Source: DATMNR01 sp963702765 (GTDB lineage Bacteria; Chloroflexota; Ktedonobacteria; Ktedonobacterales; Ktedonobacteraceae). Taken from it: a DNA stretch of 32,198 nucleotides. A program made the position numbers and the translations under genes. How positions within the stretch are numbered: position 1 is the stretch's first letter; each line of letters begins with the position of its first letter. The notes under the pieces were generated by a model. It made no database searches. It was not told the origin of the DNA and saw only the letters and a list, made by a program, of their open reading frames with translations. The stretch covers positions 1 to 32,198 of the forward strand of contig CAVPEB010000046.1 in NCBI GenBank assembly GCA_963702765.1, given 5' to 3'. Of the stretch, positions 15,666 through 24,719 are shown piece after piece.

Positions 15666-16565
15666 ATGTATACAGAATCTGGCATACTCTTCCCAACACC
15701 TCCATTCGACTTTGATAAATCTCTCAATTTCTTGGGAGTGTTCATGCCAACAAAGCAGGAACAGACTATCTCCTCACATATTCTGACTAAAGCAATCAGC
15801 ATTGATGGACAAACAATTGTTTTTCAATTGATTTCAAGTGGTACATTAGATATCCCTCAACTGGAATACACGCTGTTTTCTGCCGAACCTATCAGCGAAG
15901 AAACGCAAAGTGTTGTCGTCGAACGAATGATATTCTTCTTGAGCTTGAAGGATGATCTCGAGCCTTTCTATCGCATTGGTCGAGAAGATGCCGACTTTGC
16001 TCCAATAATTGAGATCCTGTATGGGTACCACCAGGTCAAGTTCTTAACGCCATTTGAAAATGCGTGCTGGGCAGTGCTCACCCAACGCAATCCGATGAAA
16101 CTTGCACAAAAGACAAAACAGGCATTGATTGAGAAATATGGCAATCACTTAGAAGTACATGGAAAGGTCTACTGGGCTTTCCCAGAACCTATCCAAATAG
16201 TTGTGGCTGATTTTGACGAGATTTTGAAGTTGATTGGGAACGACAGGAGAACTGAATACCTGATTGCTACAGCCAGAGCATTTAGTGAAGTCGACGAGGA
16301 ATTTCTTACATCGGCGCCAGACGAAGAAATCGAAGCCTGGCTTCGAAACATCAAGGGCATTGGAGAATGGTCGGCGACCTTTATCATGATTCGTGGTCTT
16401 GGTCGTATGGAGTATGTGCCTTTGGCCGAGACGAGGCTACTCGAAGCAGCTACGAAGGTATATGGTCATGGGAAAGAACTGAGTCGTGAAGAATTGAAAC
16501 ATCTGGCGGAAAGATATGGGCAGTGGCAAGGATATTGGGCTCACTATTTAAGAGTCGGGACATAG
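15666..16565 (+). CDS. AlkA-like DNA glycosylase (HhH-GPD family)
   Basis: A base-excision DNA glycosylase of about 299 residues. The helix-hairpin-helix is IKGIGEWSA (about residues 229-238), after a conserved PFENACWAVLTQRNPM segment (about 129-144). The catalytic region reads GLGRMEYVPLAETRLLEAA. At the position where AlkA has its catalytic Asp, this protein appears to have Glu (about E255). The ATG at 15666 is chosen since GGAGAGGAT precedes it; an ATG at 15639 is in frame but overlaps the previous gene. It starts 2 bp after the DJ-1-like stop, so it belongs to that operon. Removal of alkylated purines is the likely job; the Glu makes the specificity uncertain. Confidence 0.85.
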   Translation: MYTESGILFPTPPFDFDKSLNFLGVFMPTKQEQTISSHILTKAISIDGQTIVFQLISSGTLDIPQLEYTLFSAEPISEETQSVVVERMIFFLSLKDDLEPFYRIGREDADFAPIIEILYGYHQVKFLTPFENACWAVLTQRNPMKLAQKTKQALIEKYGNHLEVHGKVYWAFPEPIQIVVADFDEILKLIGNDRRTEYLIATARAFSEVDEEFLTSAPDEEIEAWLRNIKGIGEWSATFIMIRGLGRMEYVPLAETRLLEAATKVYGHGKELSREELKHLAERYGQWQGYWAHYLRVGT

Positions 16566-16576
16566 CTTGAGTTTTT

Positions 16577-16798
16577 TTAGTTATCTGAGGCATCCTTCCT
16601 GGCTGATCTATTTTTTGTGATCAGACGCAAAAGCAGGAAGAATACAACGCCAACAGCAATCATACTGAGGCCAATAATCAGCGGTATATAACTGTTCTTA
16701 CCAAAAACGTCTAGATTATCAGTGATTTGTACGGTGAAACCGGCAATGAGAATAGTAATAGCTATACCCATCGAGGTACTGATACGTTTTATGCGCAT
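16577..16798 (-). CDS. Small two-span membrane protein
   Basis: A 73-residue frame with two hydrophobic segments (about 8-25 and 37-60), a basic N-terminus (MRIKRIS) and a charged tail (LITKNRSARKDASDN). The pattern of two spans with positive flanks fits a real small membrane protein. No ribosome-binding site is clear before the ATG at 16798; an internal ATG (residue 10) would shorten it. It is not related to anything I can name. It is convergent with the glycosylase gene 11 bp away. Confidence 0.55.
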   Translation of the reverse strand: MRIKRISTSMGIAITILIAGFTVQITDNLDVFGKNSYIPLIIGLSMIAVGVVFFLLLRLITKNRSARKDASDN

Positions 16799-16898
16799 TC
16801 ATCTGTAACCATTTCATAACTTTTATGTAATGTTCTTTTAGAATTGCTGCCATTGTAACATAAACTGATTGAGAAAGGTTATGTTACTATTCAGGTCG

Positions 16899-16936
16899 TT
16901 TTTCTCTTGCCGCCTTCGGCGGCAGGGAAAGAAAAA
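16899..16936. repeat. Long hairpin with TTC loop in a GC-rich intergenic patch
   Basis: GCCGCC-TTC-GGCGGC forms the core, extended on both sides by a pyrimidine arm (from TTTTTCTCT) and a purine arm (to GGGAAAGAAAAA) with a few wobble pairs. The C/G-rich stretch 16937-16990 follows, containing CCAAGG and CCTTGG in inverted order. The block lies between the small membrane gene and the cupin gene, and its composition differs from the AT-rich surroundings. It is not followed by a T-tract in either direction. It is probably a dispersed intergenic repeat. Confidence 0.5.
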
Positions 16937-17017
16937 GCGGGGACACCCTGCACCCTGCCAAGGTGCCCGCAGGCCCCTTGGAACCCCTGCTAAATAGTTA
17001 CAGTAAAGGAGGAAACG

Positions 17018-17377
17018 ATGGGTAAAGTCAATCTCGCACAGAAATTTAGTATGTTCAACGATTACTGGAGTCCCAAAATTGTGGGCGAGCTCAACGATTC
17101 CCATGTTAAACTCGTCAAATTCAAAGGCGAATTTGTCTGGCACCACCATGAAACGGAGGATGAACTGTTCCTGGTTGTAAAGGGAAGCTTGCAGATTAAG
17201 CTTCGGGACCAGGATATTTTCTTAGAAGAAGGCGAGTTCGTGATTATACCAAGAGGTGTTGAACATCTTCCCATCGCCAAGGATGAAGTACACGTACTGC
17301 TACTTGAGCCGAAAACAACGCTGAATACAGGTAACGTTGGCAATGAGAGAACTGTTCTTGATTTAGAACGCATTTAA
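17018..17377 (+). CDS. Small single-domain cupin protein
   Basis: A 119-residue cupin barrel. The first motif is WHHHETEDELFLVVKG, with metal ligands likely among H42-H44 and E49, and the second motif is EEGEFVIIPRGVEHLPIA, with H83 as the fourth ligand. All four metal ligands of the fold are present. Such stand-alone cupins often bind a divalent metal and act as isomerases, dioxygenases or sensors; the substrate cannot be inferred. The start is secure: AAAGGAGG lies just upstream of the ATG. No operon partner is evident; the array of 9-bp repeats separates it from the downstream acetyltransferase. Confidence 0.88.
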   Translation: MGKVNLAQKFSMFNDYWSPKIVGELNDSHVKLVKFKGEFVWHHHETEDELFLVVKGSLQIKLRDQDIFLEEGEFVIIPRGVEHLPIAKDEVHVLLLEPKTTLNTGNVGNERTVLDLERI

Positions 17378-17438
17378 TGCGTAGCGGTGATGAAAAAACT
17401 ATTCATTTAGAAGATCTACTCAAAGCAGAGATTGCGAT

Positions 17439-17483
17439 ATTGTAACAGTTGTCGCACTTGTAACGTTTGTATCACTTGTATCA
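17439..17483. repeat. Five 9-bp tandem units, inverted relative to the 2.4 kb arrays
   Basis: Consecutive units are ATTGTAACA, GTTGTCGCA, CTTGTAACG, TTTGTATCA and CTTGTATCA, followed by a degenerate GTTATAAAC. Reverse-complemented they match TGNTRCAAN, the same unit as at 2362-2604. They lie in the 127-bp gap between the cupin and acetyltransferase genes, ending about 20 bp before the latter's start. Confidence 0.8.
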
Positions 17484-17504
17484 GTTATAAACAAGGTATG
17501 CTTG

Positions 17505-18023
17505 ATGATTATTCGAACGATACGTAAAAGCGATGCAGAGCAATTTTTAAAGCTCTGCAAGCAACTTGATGCTGAAACGCAATTCATGTTGCTTGAGCCT
17601 GGTGAAAGAAAAACCACGTTTGAGGAACAGCGAGATCAAATTGACAACCTTCTGAGACAAGAAAATCAAACAATCTTTGTTGCCGAACAAGATAATCAAC
17701 TTGTTGGGTATCTTGAAGCTACAGGCGGAACGTTTAAACGTAACAGACATAGCGCTTATCTCGTCATTGGAATCCTACAAGCCTTCGCCGGTCAAGGAAT
17801 CGGTACGCAATTATTCCAAAGAATGGAAGAATGGGCCAAACAAAAGCATATTCATCGTTTAGAGTTAACAGTTATGGCTCATAACACTGCGGGTATAGCA
17901 TTGTATAAAAAGCAAGGATTTGCCATAGAGGGAATAAGAAGACACTCGCTTCTCATCAATGGTCAATTTGTCGATGAATTTTCTATGGCAAAATTGTTGG
18001 ATCAACCTGTGTTCAGTTCATAA
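17505..18023 (+). CDS. GNAT-family N-acetyltransferase
   Basis: A 172-residue GNAT fold enzyme that would transfer an acetyl group from acetyl-CoA to an amine. The acetyl-CoA pyrophosphate loop is QAFAGQGIGTQLF (about 93-105, the Q/RxxGxG/A motif). The beta-5/alpha-4 region HNTAGIALYKKQGFAIEG is also typical, and close in form to ribosomal-protein or small-amine acetyltransferases. I use the ATG at 17505; a TTG one codon earlier is in frame. The 9-bp repeat array lies directly upstream and could affect its expression. Substrate unknown. Confidence 0.88.
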   Translation: MIIRTIRKSDAEQFLKLCKQLDAETQFMLLEPGERKTTFEEQRDQIDNLLRQENQTIFVAEQDNQLVGYLEATGGTFKRNRHSAYLVIGILQAFAGQGIGTQLFQRMEEWAKQKHIHRLELTVMAHNTAGIALYKKQGFAIEGIRRHSLLINGQFVDEFSMAKLLDQPVFSS

Positions 18024-18103
18024 GCACTATCTCTTACACGAATTTTCTAGGAATTTAACCTGATCTTCATGATAAATGATAACTTTTACGGATAGTGAAA
18101 CGT

Positions 18104-18109
18104 TATAAT
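18104..18109 (+). promoter_or_regulatory. Likely -10 box for lon
   Basis: A perfect TATAAT, 50 bp before the lon start at 18159. No good -35 is seen at 16-18 bp. The upstream in-frame ATG at 18108 overlaps this box, which argues against its use as a start. No CIRCE or HAIR heat-shock operator is visible. Confidence 0.4.
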
Positions 18110-18158
18110 GCAAGGACACTTACTACCACCAAACATTATAGCCGTCGAGAGGGGATAT

Positions 18159-20639
18159 ATGGTCACCAAGAAGACCACTCGGACATCCACGAGGAAACAT
18201 TCAAATAATAACTTAACCGAAAAAAATATAGTGAATTTACCACTTTTGCCAATTCGCAATACCGTCTTGTTACCTAATCTGGTCACACCTTTGATAGTAG
18301 ACCAGGAGAAATCATTAAAAGCTATCGAAGAGGCAATGAAGAAAGATCGCATCCTGTTTGTAGTGACACAGTTGAATGAGGATCTTGAAGATCCGGGGCA
18401 GGATGACGTTTATAATATAGGTGTTGAAGGAATGGTTGACCGTGTGCTGAAGATGCCCGATGGCACGACCAGCGTGCTGCTACACGGCCAAAGACGTTTA
18501 CGCCGACTTGAATACACACAACACATCCCTTTTATGCGTGTTCGCGCAGAAATTGTAGATGAAGAAGCAGAACGCACACTCACAGTTGACGCATTATTAC
18601 GAGCAACTTTAGCTCTCTTCGAAAAATGTGTAAAACTAAGCAGTACATTACCAGAAGAGGCGTATATTACCGCCTTGAATATTGACCAACCTGGCTGGCT
18701 GGCAGACTTCATTGTATCTGCAATAGAACCACCGATTGCAGTTCGCCAAAGTATGCTGGAGGCTTTTAGTATCGAGGAACGATTACAAAAGACTTGTATC
18801 TTGCTTACAAAGGAATTGAATATTCTGGAATTAGAGAATCATATCCATAGCCAGGTGCAACTTGAAGTCGATAAAAACCAGCGAGAGTATTTTCTACGGG
18901 AACAACTGAAAGCTATACAACGAGAATTGAGTGAAACAGACCCGTCGTTCCGCGAAAATGACGATCTTGGCGAGAAGATCCTGTCCTCAGGTATGCCTGA
19001 TGAGGTCAAGGCCAGAGCAAACAAAGAACTTGATCGTCTCAATTCGACACCCTCTATGGCTCCCGAAGGAAGCGTGATCCGCACATACCTGGATTGGCTT
19101 GTTAGTTTGCCATGGAACAACGCTACCACAGATCAATTAGACATCAATGAAGCTGCTAGAATCCTCGAAGAAAAGCATTACGGCCTTGAGAAGGTGAAAG
19201 AGCGTATACTTGAGTACATTGCAGTGCGCAAACTTTCTGAAAACACACGTAGCCCAATCCTGTGTTTTGTGGGACCTCCCGGTGTTGGTAAAACTTCGCT
19301 GGGTCGCTCAATCGCAGAGGCACTTAACCGTAATTTTGTTCGCCTCTCACTAGGAGGGGTACACGACGAAGCTGAGATACGCGGGCATCGACGCACTTAT
19401 GTAGGAGCATTGCCGGGTCGTATCATTCAAACGATGAAAACTGCGAACACTACTAATCCTCTTTTCGTGCTTGATGAGATCGACAAGATCGGCGCCGACT
19501 TTAGAGGCGATCCATCAGCAGCACTTTTAGAGGTTCTTGATCCTGAGCAAAACCATGCCTTCTCCGACCATTACCTGGAGATACCATATGACCTTTCAAA
19601 GGTGATATTTCTGACAACTGCGAATGTCTTGCATCCCATTCCAGCGGCATTGCGAGATCGGCTTGAGATTATTGAACTCCCAGGGTACACAGAAGAAGAA
19701 AAAGTACACATTGCTCGCAAATTTTTAATCCCCAAACAAATGCAAGAACATGGATTGAAAGCTTCGCGCATTGAATTTGAAGATGAAGCGTTACGACATC
19801 TTATTCGCGACTATACATTCGAAGCAGGTGTGCGCAACCTGGAACGCGAGATTGCCTCGGTGATGCGTAAAGTTGCGCGCAAAGTGGCAGAGGGACGACG
19901 CACGAAAACAAAGGTAACAGCTGAAAAGCTTGTTGATTTCCTGGGGCCACAGAAACACTTCTACGAGCTAGCCGAGGAAAAAGATGAACCTGGTGTTGCA
20001 ACAGGTGTTGCCTGGACGAGTGCCGGTGGAGACTTGATAACTGTCGAGGCTACGCTTATGGATGGACGTGGTAACTTGACACTCACCGGGCAACTTGGCG
20101 ATGTTATGAAAGAATCAGCACAGGCCGCACTTTCTTACGCACGCTCACGCGCTGGACAACTGGGAGTGGAGAGCAGCTTTTACGAGAAATACGACATACA
20201 CCTGCATATACCCGCTGGTTCCATACCCAAAGATGGGCCTTCTGCCGGGATTACAATGGCGACTGCATTAATTTCCGCCCTTACGAAACGAGCCGCCCAT
20301 CGTGATGTTGCGATGACTGGTGAAATTACCTTGCGGGGACGTGTCTTACCTATAGGTGGAGTCAAAGAAAAGGTTCTGGCCGCGCACCGCGCGGGTATCA
20401 AGACATTTATACTTCCTAAGCGCAACCTAAAAGACCTGAATGATGTTCCGCGAGAAATAATGAAAGAACTTCATTTCGTGCCAGTTGAACATATGGACGA
20501 GGTAATTGCAGTTGCCTTATATACTCCGATGCATTCTAAAAGTGAACAGGATGAGATACCTGTAGCTATGAAAAAAGTTACTACCAGAAAAGTTATAACT
20601 CCAAAGACAATTACAAACCAGGTAGGAGTGCATCACTGA
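18159..20639 (+). CDS. lon: ATP-dependent Lon protease
   Basis: Lon is a cytosolic AAA+ serine protease that degrades damaged and regulatory proteins. From the start at 18159 (826 residues): the N-terminal substrate domain begins NLPLLPIRNTVLLPN (about 26-40). Walker A GPPGVGKT is at 372-379, Walker B FVLDEID at about 437-443. The protease domain has the catalytic serine in KDGPSAGI (S695) and lysine in GGVKEKVL (K738). The start is set by GAGAGGGGATAT before the ATG; the frame is open 17 codons further but that part overlaps the promoter box. Beyond the domain there is a basic C-terminal tail of about 45 residues. It is followed 31 bp later by the urease-like genes, which may or may not be cotranscribed. 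Confidence 0.95.
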   Translation: MVTKKTTRTSTRKHSNNNLTEKNIVNLPLLPIRNTVLLPNLVTPLIVDQEKSLKAIEEAMKKDRILFVVTQLNEDLEDPGQDDVYNIGVEGMVDRVLKMPDGTTSVLLHGQRRLRRLEYTQHIPFMRVRAEIVDEEAERTLTVDALLRATLALFEKCVKLSSTLPEEAYITALNIDQPGWLADFIVSAIEPPIAVRQSMLEAFSIEERLQKTCILLTKELNILELENHIHSQVQLEVDKNQREYFLREQLKAIQRELSETDPSFRENDDLGEKILSSGMPDEVKARANKELDRLNSTPSMAPEGSVIRTYLDWLVSLPWNNATTDQLDINEAARILEEKHYGLEKVKERILEYIAVRKLSENTRSPILCFVGPPGVGKTSLGRSIAEALNRNFVRLSLGGVHDEAEIRGHRRTYVGALPGRIIQTMKTANTTNPLFVLDEIDKIGADFRGDPSAALLEVLDPEQNHAFSDHYLEIPYDLSKVIFLTTANVLHPIPAALRDRLEIIELPGYTEEEKVHIARKFLIPKQMQEHGLKASRIEFEDEALRHLIRDYTFEAGVRNLEREIASVMRKVARKVAEGRRTKTKVTAEKLVDFLGPQKHFYELAEEKDEPGVATGVAWTSAGGDLITVEATLMDGRGNLTLTGQLGDVMKESAQAALSYARSRAGQLGVESSFYEKYDIHLHIPAGSIPKDGPSAGITMATALISALTKRAAHRDVAMTGEITLRGRVLPIGGVKEKVLAAHRAGIKTFILPKRNLKDLNDVPREIMKELHFVPVEHMDEVIAVALYTPMHSKSEQDEIPVAMKKVTTRKVITPKTITNQVGVHH

Positions 20640-20670
20640 AATGTTCGACGGAAAGTGATGTAACAGCCGT

Positions 20671-21252
20671 ATGAAACTAACGCCCAAAGAGCAAGATCGG
20701 CTTACTATCTTTACACTTGCTGAACTTGCCCGCAAGCGACGGGTACGAGGGATTAAGCTCAATTATCCAGAAGCAGTAGCACTTATTTGTGACGAAGTGA
20801 TGGAGGAAGCACGAGCTGGAAGAGGTTACGATGAGGTGGTCGCCCATGGCATGCAGGTACTCACAGAAGTAGATGTGATGGATGGTGTACCTGAGCTTGC
20901 ATCAAAAATATATATTGAACCTACCTTTGACGATGGGACCAAATTAGTTGTGCTTCATCATCCCATTCGAAAGGCTGCAAAGGACATCCAGGAAAAGGAT
21001 CGTAATCTCGAGCCTTCTCTGCCAGGTACGATCTCAATTAATGCAGGCAAACCTACAATAACACTCACAGTCACCAACACATCAGACCATCCTGTACAAA
21101 TTACTTCGCATATGCCTTTTTGGGAAATCAATCAGCGCATGCACTTTGATCGCGAACTGGCCAGGGGTTATCACCTTGATATTCCTGCAGGAGGCGCTAT
21201 ACGCTGGGAACCGGGTGAAACGAAAGAGGTGCGTTTGTGCCTTTTGAAATGA
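20671..21252 (+). CDS. Fused urease gamma/beta-like subunit
   Basis: A 193-residue fusion. Residues 1-100 are a urease gamma chain (MKLTPKEQDRLTIFTLAELA, GIKLNYPEAVALI, PTFDDGTKLVVLHHPI). Residues about 112-193 are the beta chain (PGTISINAGKPTITLTVTN, SHMPFWEINQRMHFDREL, LDIPAGGAIRWEPGETKEV). Gamma/beta fusion is known in Helicobacter and elsewhere. The beta part stops right after EPGETKEVRLCLLK and lacks the roughly 25-residue tail with the GFN segment of standard beta chains. Its stop overlaps the alpha gene start as ATGA (21249-21252), so the pair is translationally coupled. It would be a structural part of the urease complex with the alpha subunit. Confidence 0.9.
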   Translation: MKLTPKEQDRLTIFTLAELARKRRVRGIKLNYPEAVALICDEVMEEARAGRGYDEVVAHGMQVLTEVDVMDGVPELASKIYIEPTFDDGTKLVVLHHPIRKAAKDIQEKDRNLEPSLPGTISINAGKPTITLTVTNTSDHPVQITSHMPFWEINQRMHFDRELARGYHLDIPAGGAIRWEPGETKEVRLCLLK

Positions 21253-22929
21253 GCCGCAATGAATATCATGCGCGCTATGGACTTACCACTGGCGATACAC
21301 TTCGTCTGGGTGATACAAATCTGTTCATACACATCGAGCATGACTATACCTCTTATGGAGATGAAGTACTGGCAGGATTTGGTAAGACAGTTCGTGATGG
21401 ATTGATGGCGAACTCCAGATTAGGACGGGAGAGCGAACTTGATCTTGTACTTACCAACGCTATCATTCTCGATCCCGTATTAGGCATAATCAAGGGCAAC
21501 ATTGGCATCAAAGAAGGACGCATTGTTGGCATTGGACGCGCTGGTAATCCAGATATCAGCGAGAACATTGACCTCCTGATTGGGACAAGTACCGCTGTTC
21601 TACCCTGCGATGGCTTGATTGCGACACCTGGAGGCATAGATAGCCATGTACACTTGCTCAGCCCGCGTCTTTTTGACACGGCCCTGTCTTCCGGCATCAC
21701 CACATTTGTGGCAATGGATGCAGGCCCAATGTGGAATGTGGGGGTCAATCCAGATTTCTTTTTACAGCGCATGTTCGAGACATTCGAGGATGTTCCAATC
21801 AATGTCTGTTTTCTGGCAAGAGGATGCAGCAGCCGACCCCAGGGCCTGATGCAGAGCATAGAAGCCGGTGCAGGTGGACTTAAAATTCATGAAGACCTGG
21901 CAGCATTTCCCAGTGTCATCGATTGCTGCCTCTCGGTTGCAGACCAAATGGATGTTGCAGTCGCGATGCATACAGATGGCTTGAACGAATCAGCGGAATT
22001 GAGTGATACACTCGGGGCAATTGCAGGGCGAGCAGTTCATGCTTATCACACTGAAGGCGCAGGAGGAGGGCCCTATGATTTACTTGAAATCGTGTCCCAG
22101 CCAAATGTGATTCCTTCATCAACGAACCCAACTATTCCATACACCGTGAATACTGTTGCCGAACACTTCGATATGATCATGGCAGTGCATGGATTGAACC
22201 CCGCATTTCCTGAAGACGTGCTGGCAGCACAACACCGTATACGACCCACTACAATGGCGGCTGAGACACCACTGCATGATCTTGGGGCGATTAGCATTAC
22301 AGCTTCAGATTCACTTGGAATGGGACGTATAGGTGAGACAATCCAGCGTACATGGCAGATGGCACATGCGATGGAAGCACATGATATAGCGAAAACAGAA
22401 GTGGCACATTCTAACAATCGAGTACTGCGTTTTCTTGCCAAAGTATACGATCAATCCCGCAATAACACACGGCTTAATTCAACATGTGGGAACCCTGGAG
22501 CCTGGGAAGCTGGCAGATGTGGTTTTGTGGCGACCAAGGTCTTTTGGTATCAAACCAAACCTGGTTATCAAGGGAGGTATGCCAGCCTGGGGCGCTCTTG
22601 GCGATGGCAATGCAACCGTAGAGGGAGCTGAACCGAGAGTGTATGGCCCGCTTTTTGGTGGAAGAGGACATAGTGCTGGTGCTCTTTCAATTACTTTTGT
22701 TTCGCAGGCTTCGCTTGACGCTGGATTGCAAAAACGTTTACACGGTTATCGCCAGCTTCAACCTGTGCGAAATACGCGTACAGTTGGCAAAAAGAATATG
22801 CTATTTAATGACGCGACTCCTCCTGTACGAGTTCATCCAGTTACGCATGAAGTAACAATTCATGGGGAGAAAATAGGCATAGAGCCGCTCAGTAGTGTCC
22901 CACTGAGCAGGCTCTATATTGTTTCATAG
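21249..22929 (+). CDS. Divergent urease alpha subunit, frameshifted
   Basis: The catalytic subunit of a urease-like amidohydrolase, about 560 residues once the frame is repaired. From ATG 21249 the nickel ligands are all present: H133/H135 (SHVH), the lysine to be carbamylated K212 (GGLKIHED), H241 (AMHTD), H267 (AYHTEGAGGG) and D354 (ASDSLGMG). The flap histidine is H314 (MAVHGLN), but the neighbouring Cys of standard ureases is Val and the next His is Gly. After RFLAK (about 22438) an extra A in AAAG shifts the frame; the next frame continues KYTINPAITHGLIQHVGTLEPGKLADVVLW to a normal C-terminus. As written the first frame ends at 22631. No ureDEFG accessory genes are in the window. Confidence 0.87.
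22879..22917. terminator. Bidirectional hairpin terminator candidate
   Basis: ATAGAGCC...GGCTCTAT and GCTCAGT...ACTGAGC form a 15-bp stem with one bulged A (22909) and an 8-nt loop. It overlaps the last codons of the urease-like alpha gene and lies just before the convergent permease stop. T-richer stretches follow on both strands (ATATTGTTTC and TATTTTC). Confidence 0.6.
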
Positions 22930-22937
22930 ATCTTCTA

Positions 22938-24623
22938 TTAGTCTGGGGGTAACTCCTGGAAGATCATCTTGACATTGATACCACGGCTGGTATTTACAGC
23001 CCTCATTACGAAATAGATTACTATTCCAATCACAAGGAAAATAAGCGCCCAGCCAACACCAGCGGAGTTTGACAACGATAAGTAGGATGTACCGGATGCT
23101 ATCAGACCCTGATAAACAGGATATCCGAACGCCCCCACGTACACAGGTACAATAAAGATCAACCAGATGATCCCGCACCAGACCAGGCGAGGCAGGCCCA
23201 GGAATTTGCGAGTGTTGTTCGTGAGCTGAAAGAGATCGGGCCGTCGATATGGGATCAGAATAGCATTCAACCCCGGTATTATCCAGGTGAGGCCTGCGAG
23301 TAAGATACCAAAGAACGTTGTACTTGCCAGGGATAGGTAAACGTTTACAGATGGGAACCACTGGTTGATAAACGTCAACACATAGAAAACAGCTCCGATT
23401 AAGACCGCTAGTAGAATCACACGCAGTGGTGCGTTTGTGCGTTCATTTACAACACTGAACCATTCAGGCACCTGTCGATCAAGCGCCCAGGCCAGCACAA
23501 TACGCGAGAGGAAGATCGCATAAACGGGGCAAAGTAGGATGTTCAACGTAATGTTACCCAGTGCCACAATCAGCCACAGTGGCCAAAATTGTGGATGCAC
23601 AGCAGTTAACATCACTGGAGTAAATGGTGGTTGACCATTTAAAGGCGCATTAGAGGTAAACCAATAGAGATACCCCCAGGCATTGACCATGGTAAATCCG
23701 AAGTGAAAACCCTGGACATCCATGTAGACCGAGTTCATGAACACCGCGAAAACCAGTGCTCCGATTACGGCAATCATGACTGCGCGCCTGACGTTACCTT
23801 TCACTTCACCAGCAATGTATGAGGAGAATTGAAACCCAATGTACTGGAAGAGTATAACACTCGCTAGACCAGCCAGGCCAACCAATCCTAGCAAAGAGAA
23901 GTTCGGACTCCCGAGTGAAAAACCTGCTTTAGTAGCCCCATCTATAATCTCTTTGGACGAGGTGCCGAGAGCTGGCAAAGCATTACTCATAGAGGTTGGA
24001 TCTACGGTGAAAGCTCCAATGAAATTGATGGCAACCGAGACGATAGCGAAAATAGTCAGGCCCATCACAACCTTGTGGAACGTACGTGTCTTCAAGATAG
24101 CAATACCAGCAATGACCAGCAGAATAATGAATCCAACAATAAATTTACTTGTCGTATCCTGGAGCCAGTTTGTGGCACCGCTAAAAACGCTCGTCGGAAA
24201 GGCAACGCCGAGCAAGATGGCTGTTAGTTGGATATTGTGTGTTGCAACGATGATTTCAAAGCCGATAATGGTGAGGGCTGACCCAACGAGCGTCCAACTC
24301 TCAATCCAGCCCCAGAATGGGCTGATAATACGGGAAGTGAACACATAGTCTCCTCCGCTACGAGGCATTGCGGTGGTGAGACTTGCGAAGATCATTCCCA
24401 GGAAGTAACAGGCGACACCAGTTAGAACAGCCATGTAGGCATACGAGGAGATACCAAAAGCTACCCATTCTGGATAGAGCGCATAGAAAGCAATAGCCCA
24501 GCCTACTGCTGTTCCAACGAAGGCAGCGATGTTGAAGAAGAGCGCGTTCGTCATACTGACATCGCGCACCAATCCAGACGCCTGCCTGACGAATAATCCG
24601 CTTGGAGGAGCAGATTTTGCCAT
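22938..24623 (-). CDS. APC-superfamily amino acid permease
   Basis: A 561-residue polytopic inner-membrane transporter with about 12-14 hydrophobic spans, starting with an N-terminal cytoplasmic segment (MAKSAPPSGLFVRQASGLVRDVS). The family's glycine-rich motif in the first helix region and the segment AMPRSGGDYVFTSRIISPFWG, an APC signature, are present at about 83-105. The spans extend to residue 545. APC members move amino acids, polyamines or related amines with a proton or by exchange. The substrate cannot be read off. It is convergent with the urease-like pair, so a shared substrate is possible but not shown. No promoter is obvious upstream. Confidence 0.88.
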   Translation of the reverse strand: MAKSAPPSGLFVRQASGLVRDVSMTNALFFNIAAFVGTAVGWAIAFYALYPEWVAFGISSYAYMAVLTGVACYFLGMIFASLTTAMPRSGGDYVFTSRIISPFWGWIESWTLVGSALTIIGFEIIVATHNIQLTAILLGVAFPTSVFSGATNWLQDTTSKFIVGFIILLVIAGIAILKTRTFHKVVMGLTIFAIVSVAINFIGAFTVDPTSMSNALPALGTSSKEIIDGATKAGFSLGSPNFSLLGLVGLAGLASVILFQYIGFQFSSYIAGEVKGNVRRAVMIAVIGALVFAVFMNSVYMDVQGFHFGFTMVNAWGYLYWFTSNAPLNGQPPFTPVMLTAVHPQFWPLWLIVALGNITLNILLCPVYAIFLSRIVLAWALDRQVPEWFSVVNERTNAPLRVILLAVLIGAVFYVLTFINQWFPSVNVYLSLASTTFFGILLAGLTWIIPGLNAILIPYRRPDLFQLTNNTRKFLGLPRLVWCGIIWLIFIVPVYVGAFGYPVYQGLIASGTSYLSLSNSAGVGWALIFLVIGIVIYFVMRAVNTSRGINVKMIFQELPPD

Positions 24624-24719
24624 GAGTGCGAACCCCTTTCATGCTGTAAGGGCGCAACTCACATTGTGCCTGTGATGAAAATCATGATAAAAGAGGCGCA
24701 ATGATGGATGCACCCTGAC

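Noticed and set aside
18108..18158. Upstream start of lon at 18108
   Set aside because: The ATG lies within a perfect TATAAT box, and a strong ribosome site precedes the ATG at 18159.
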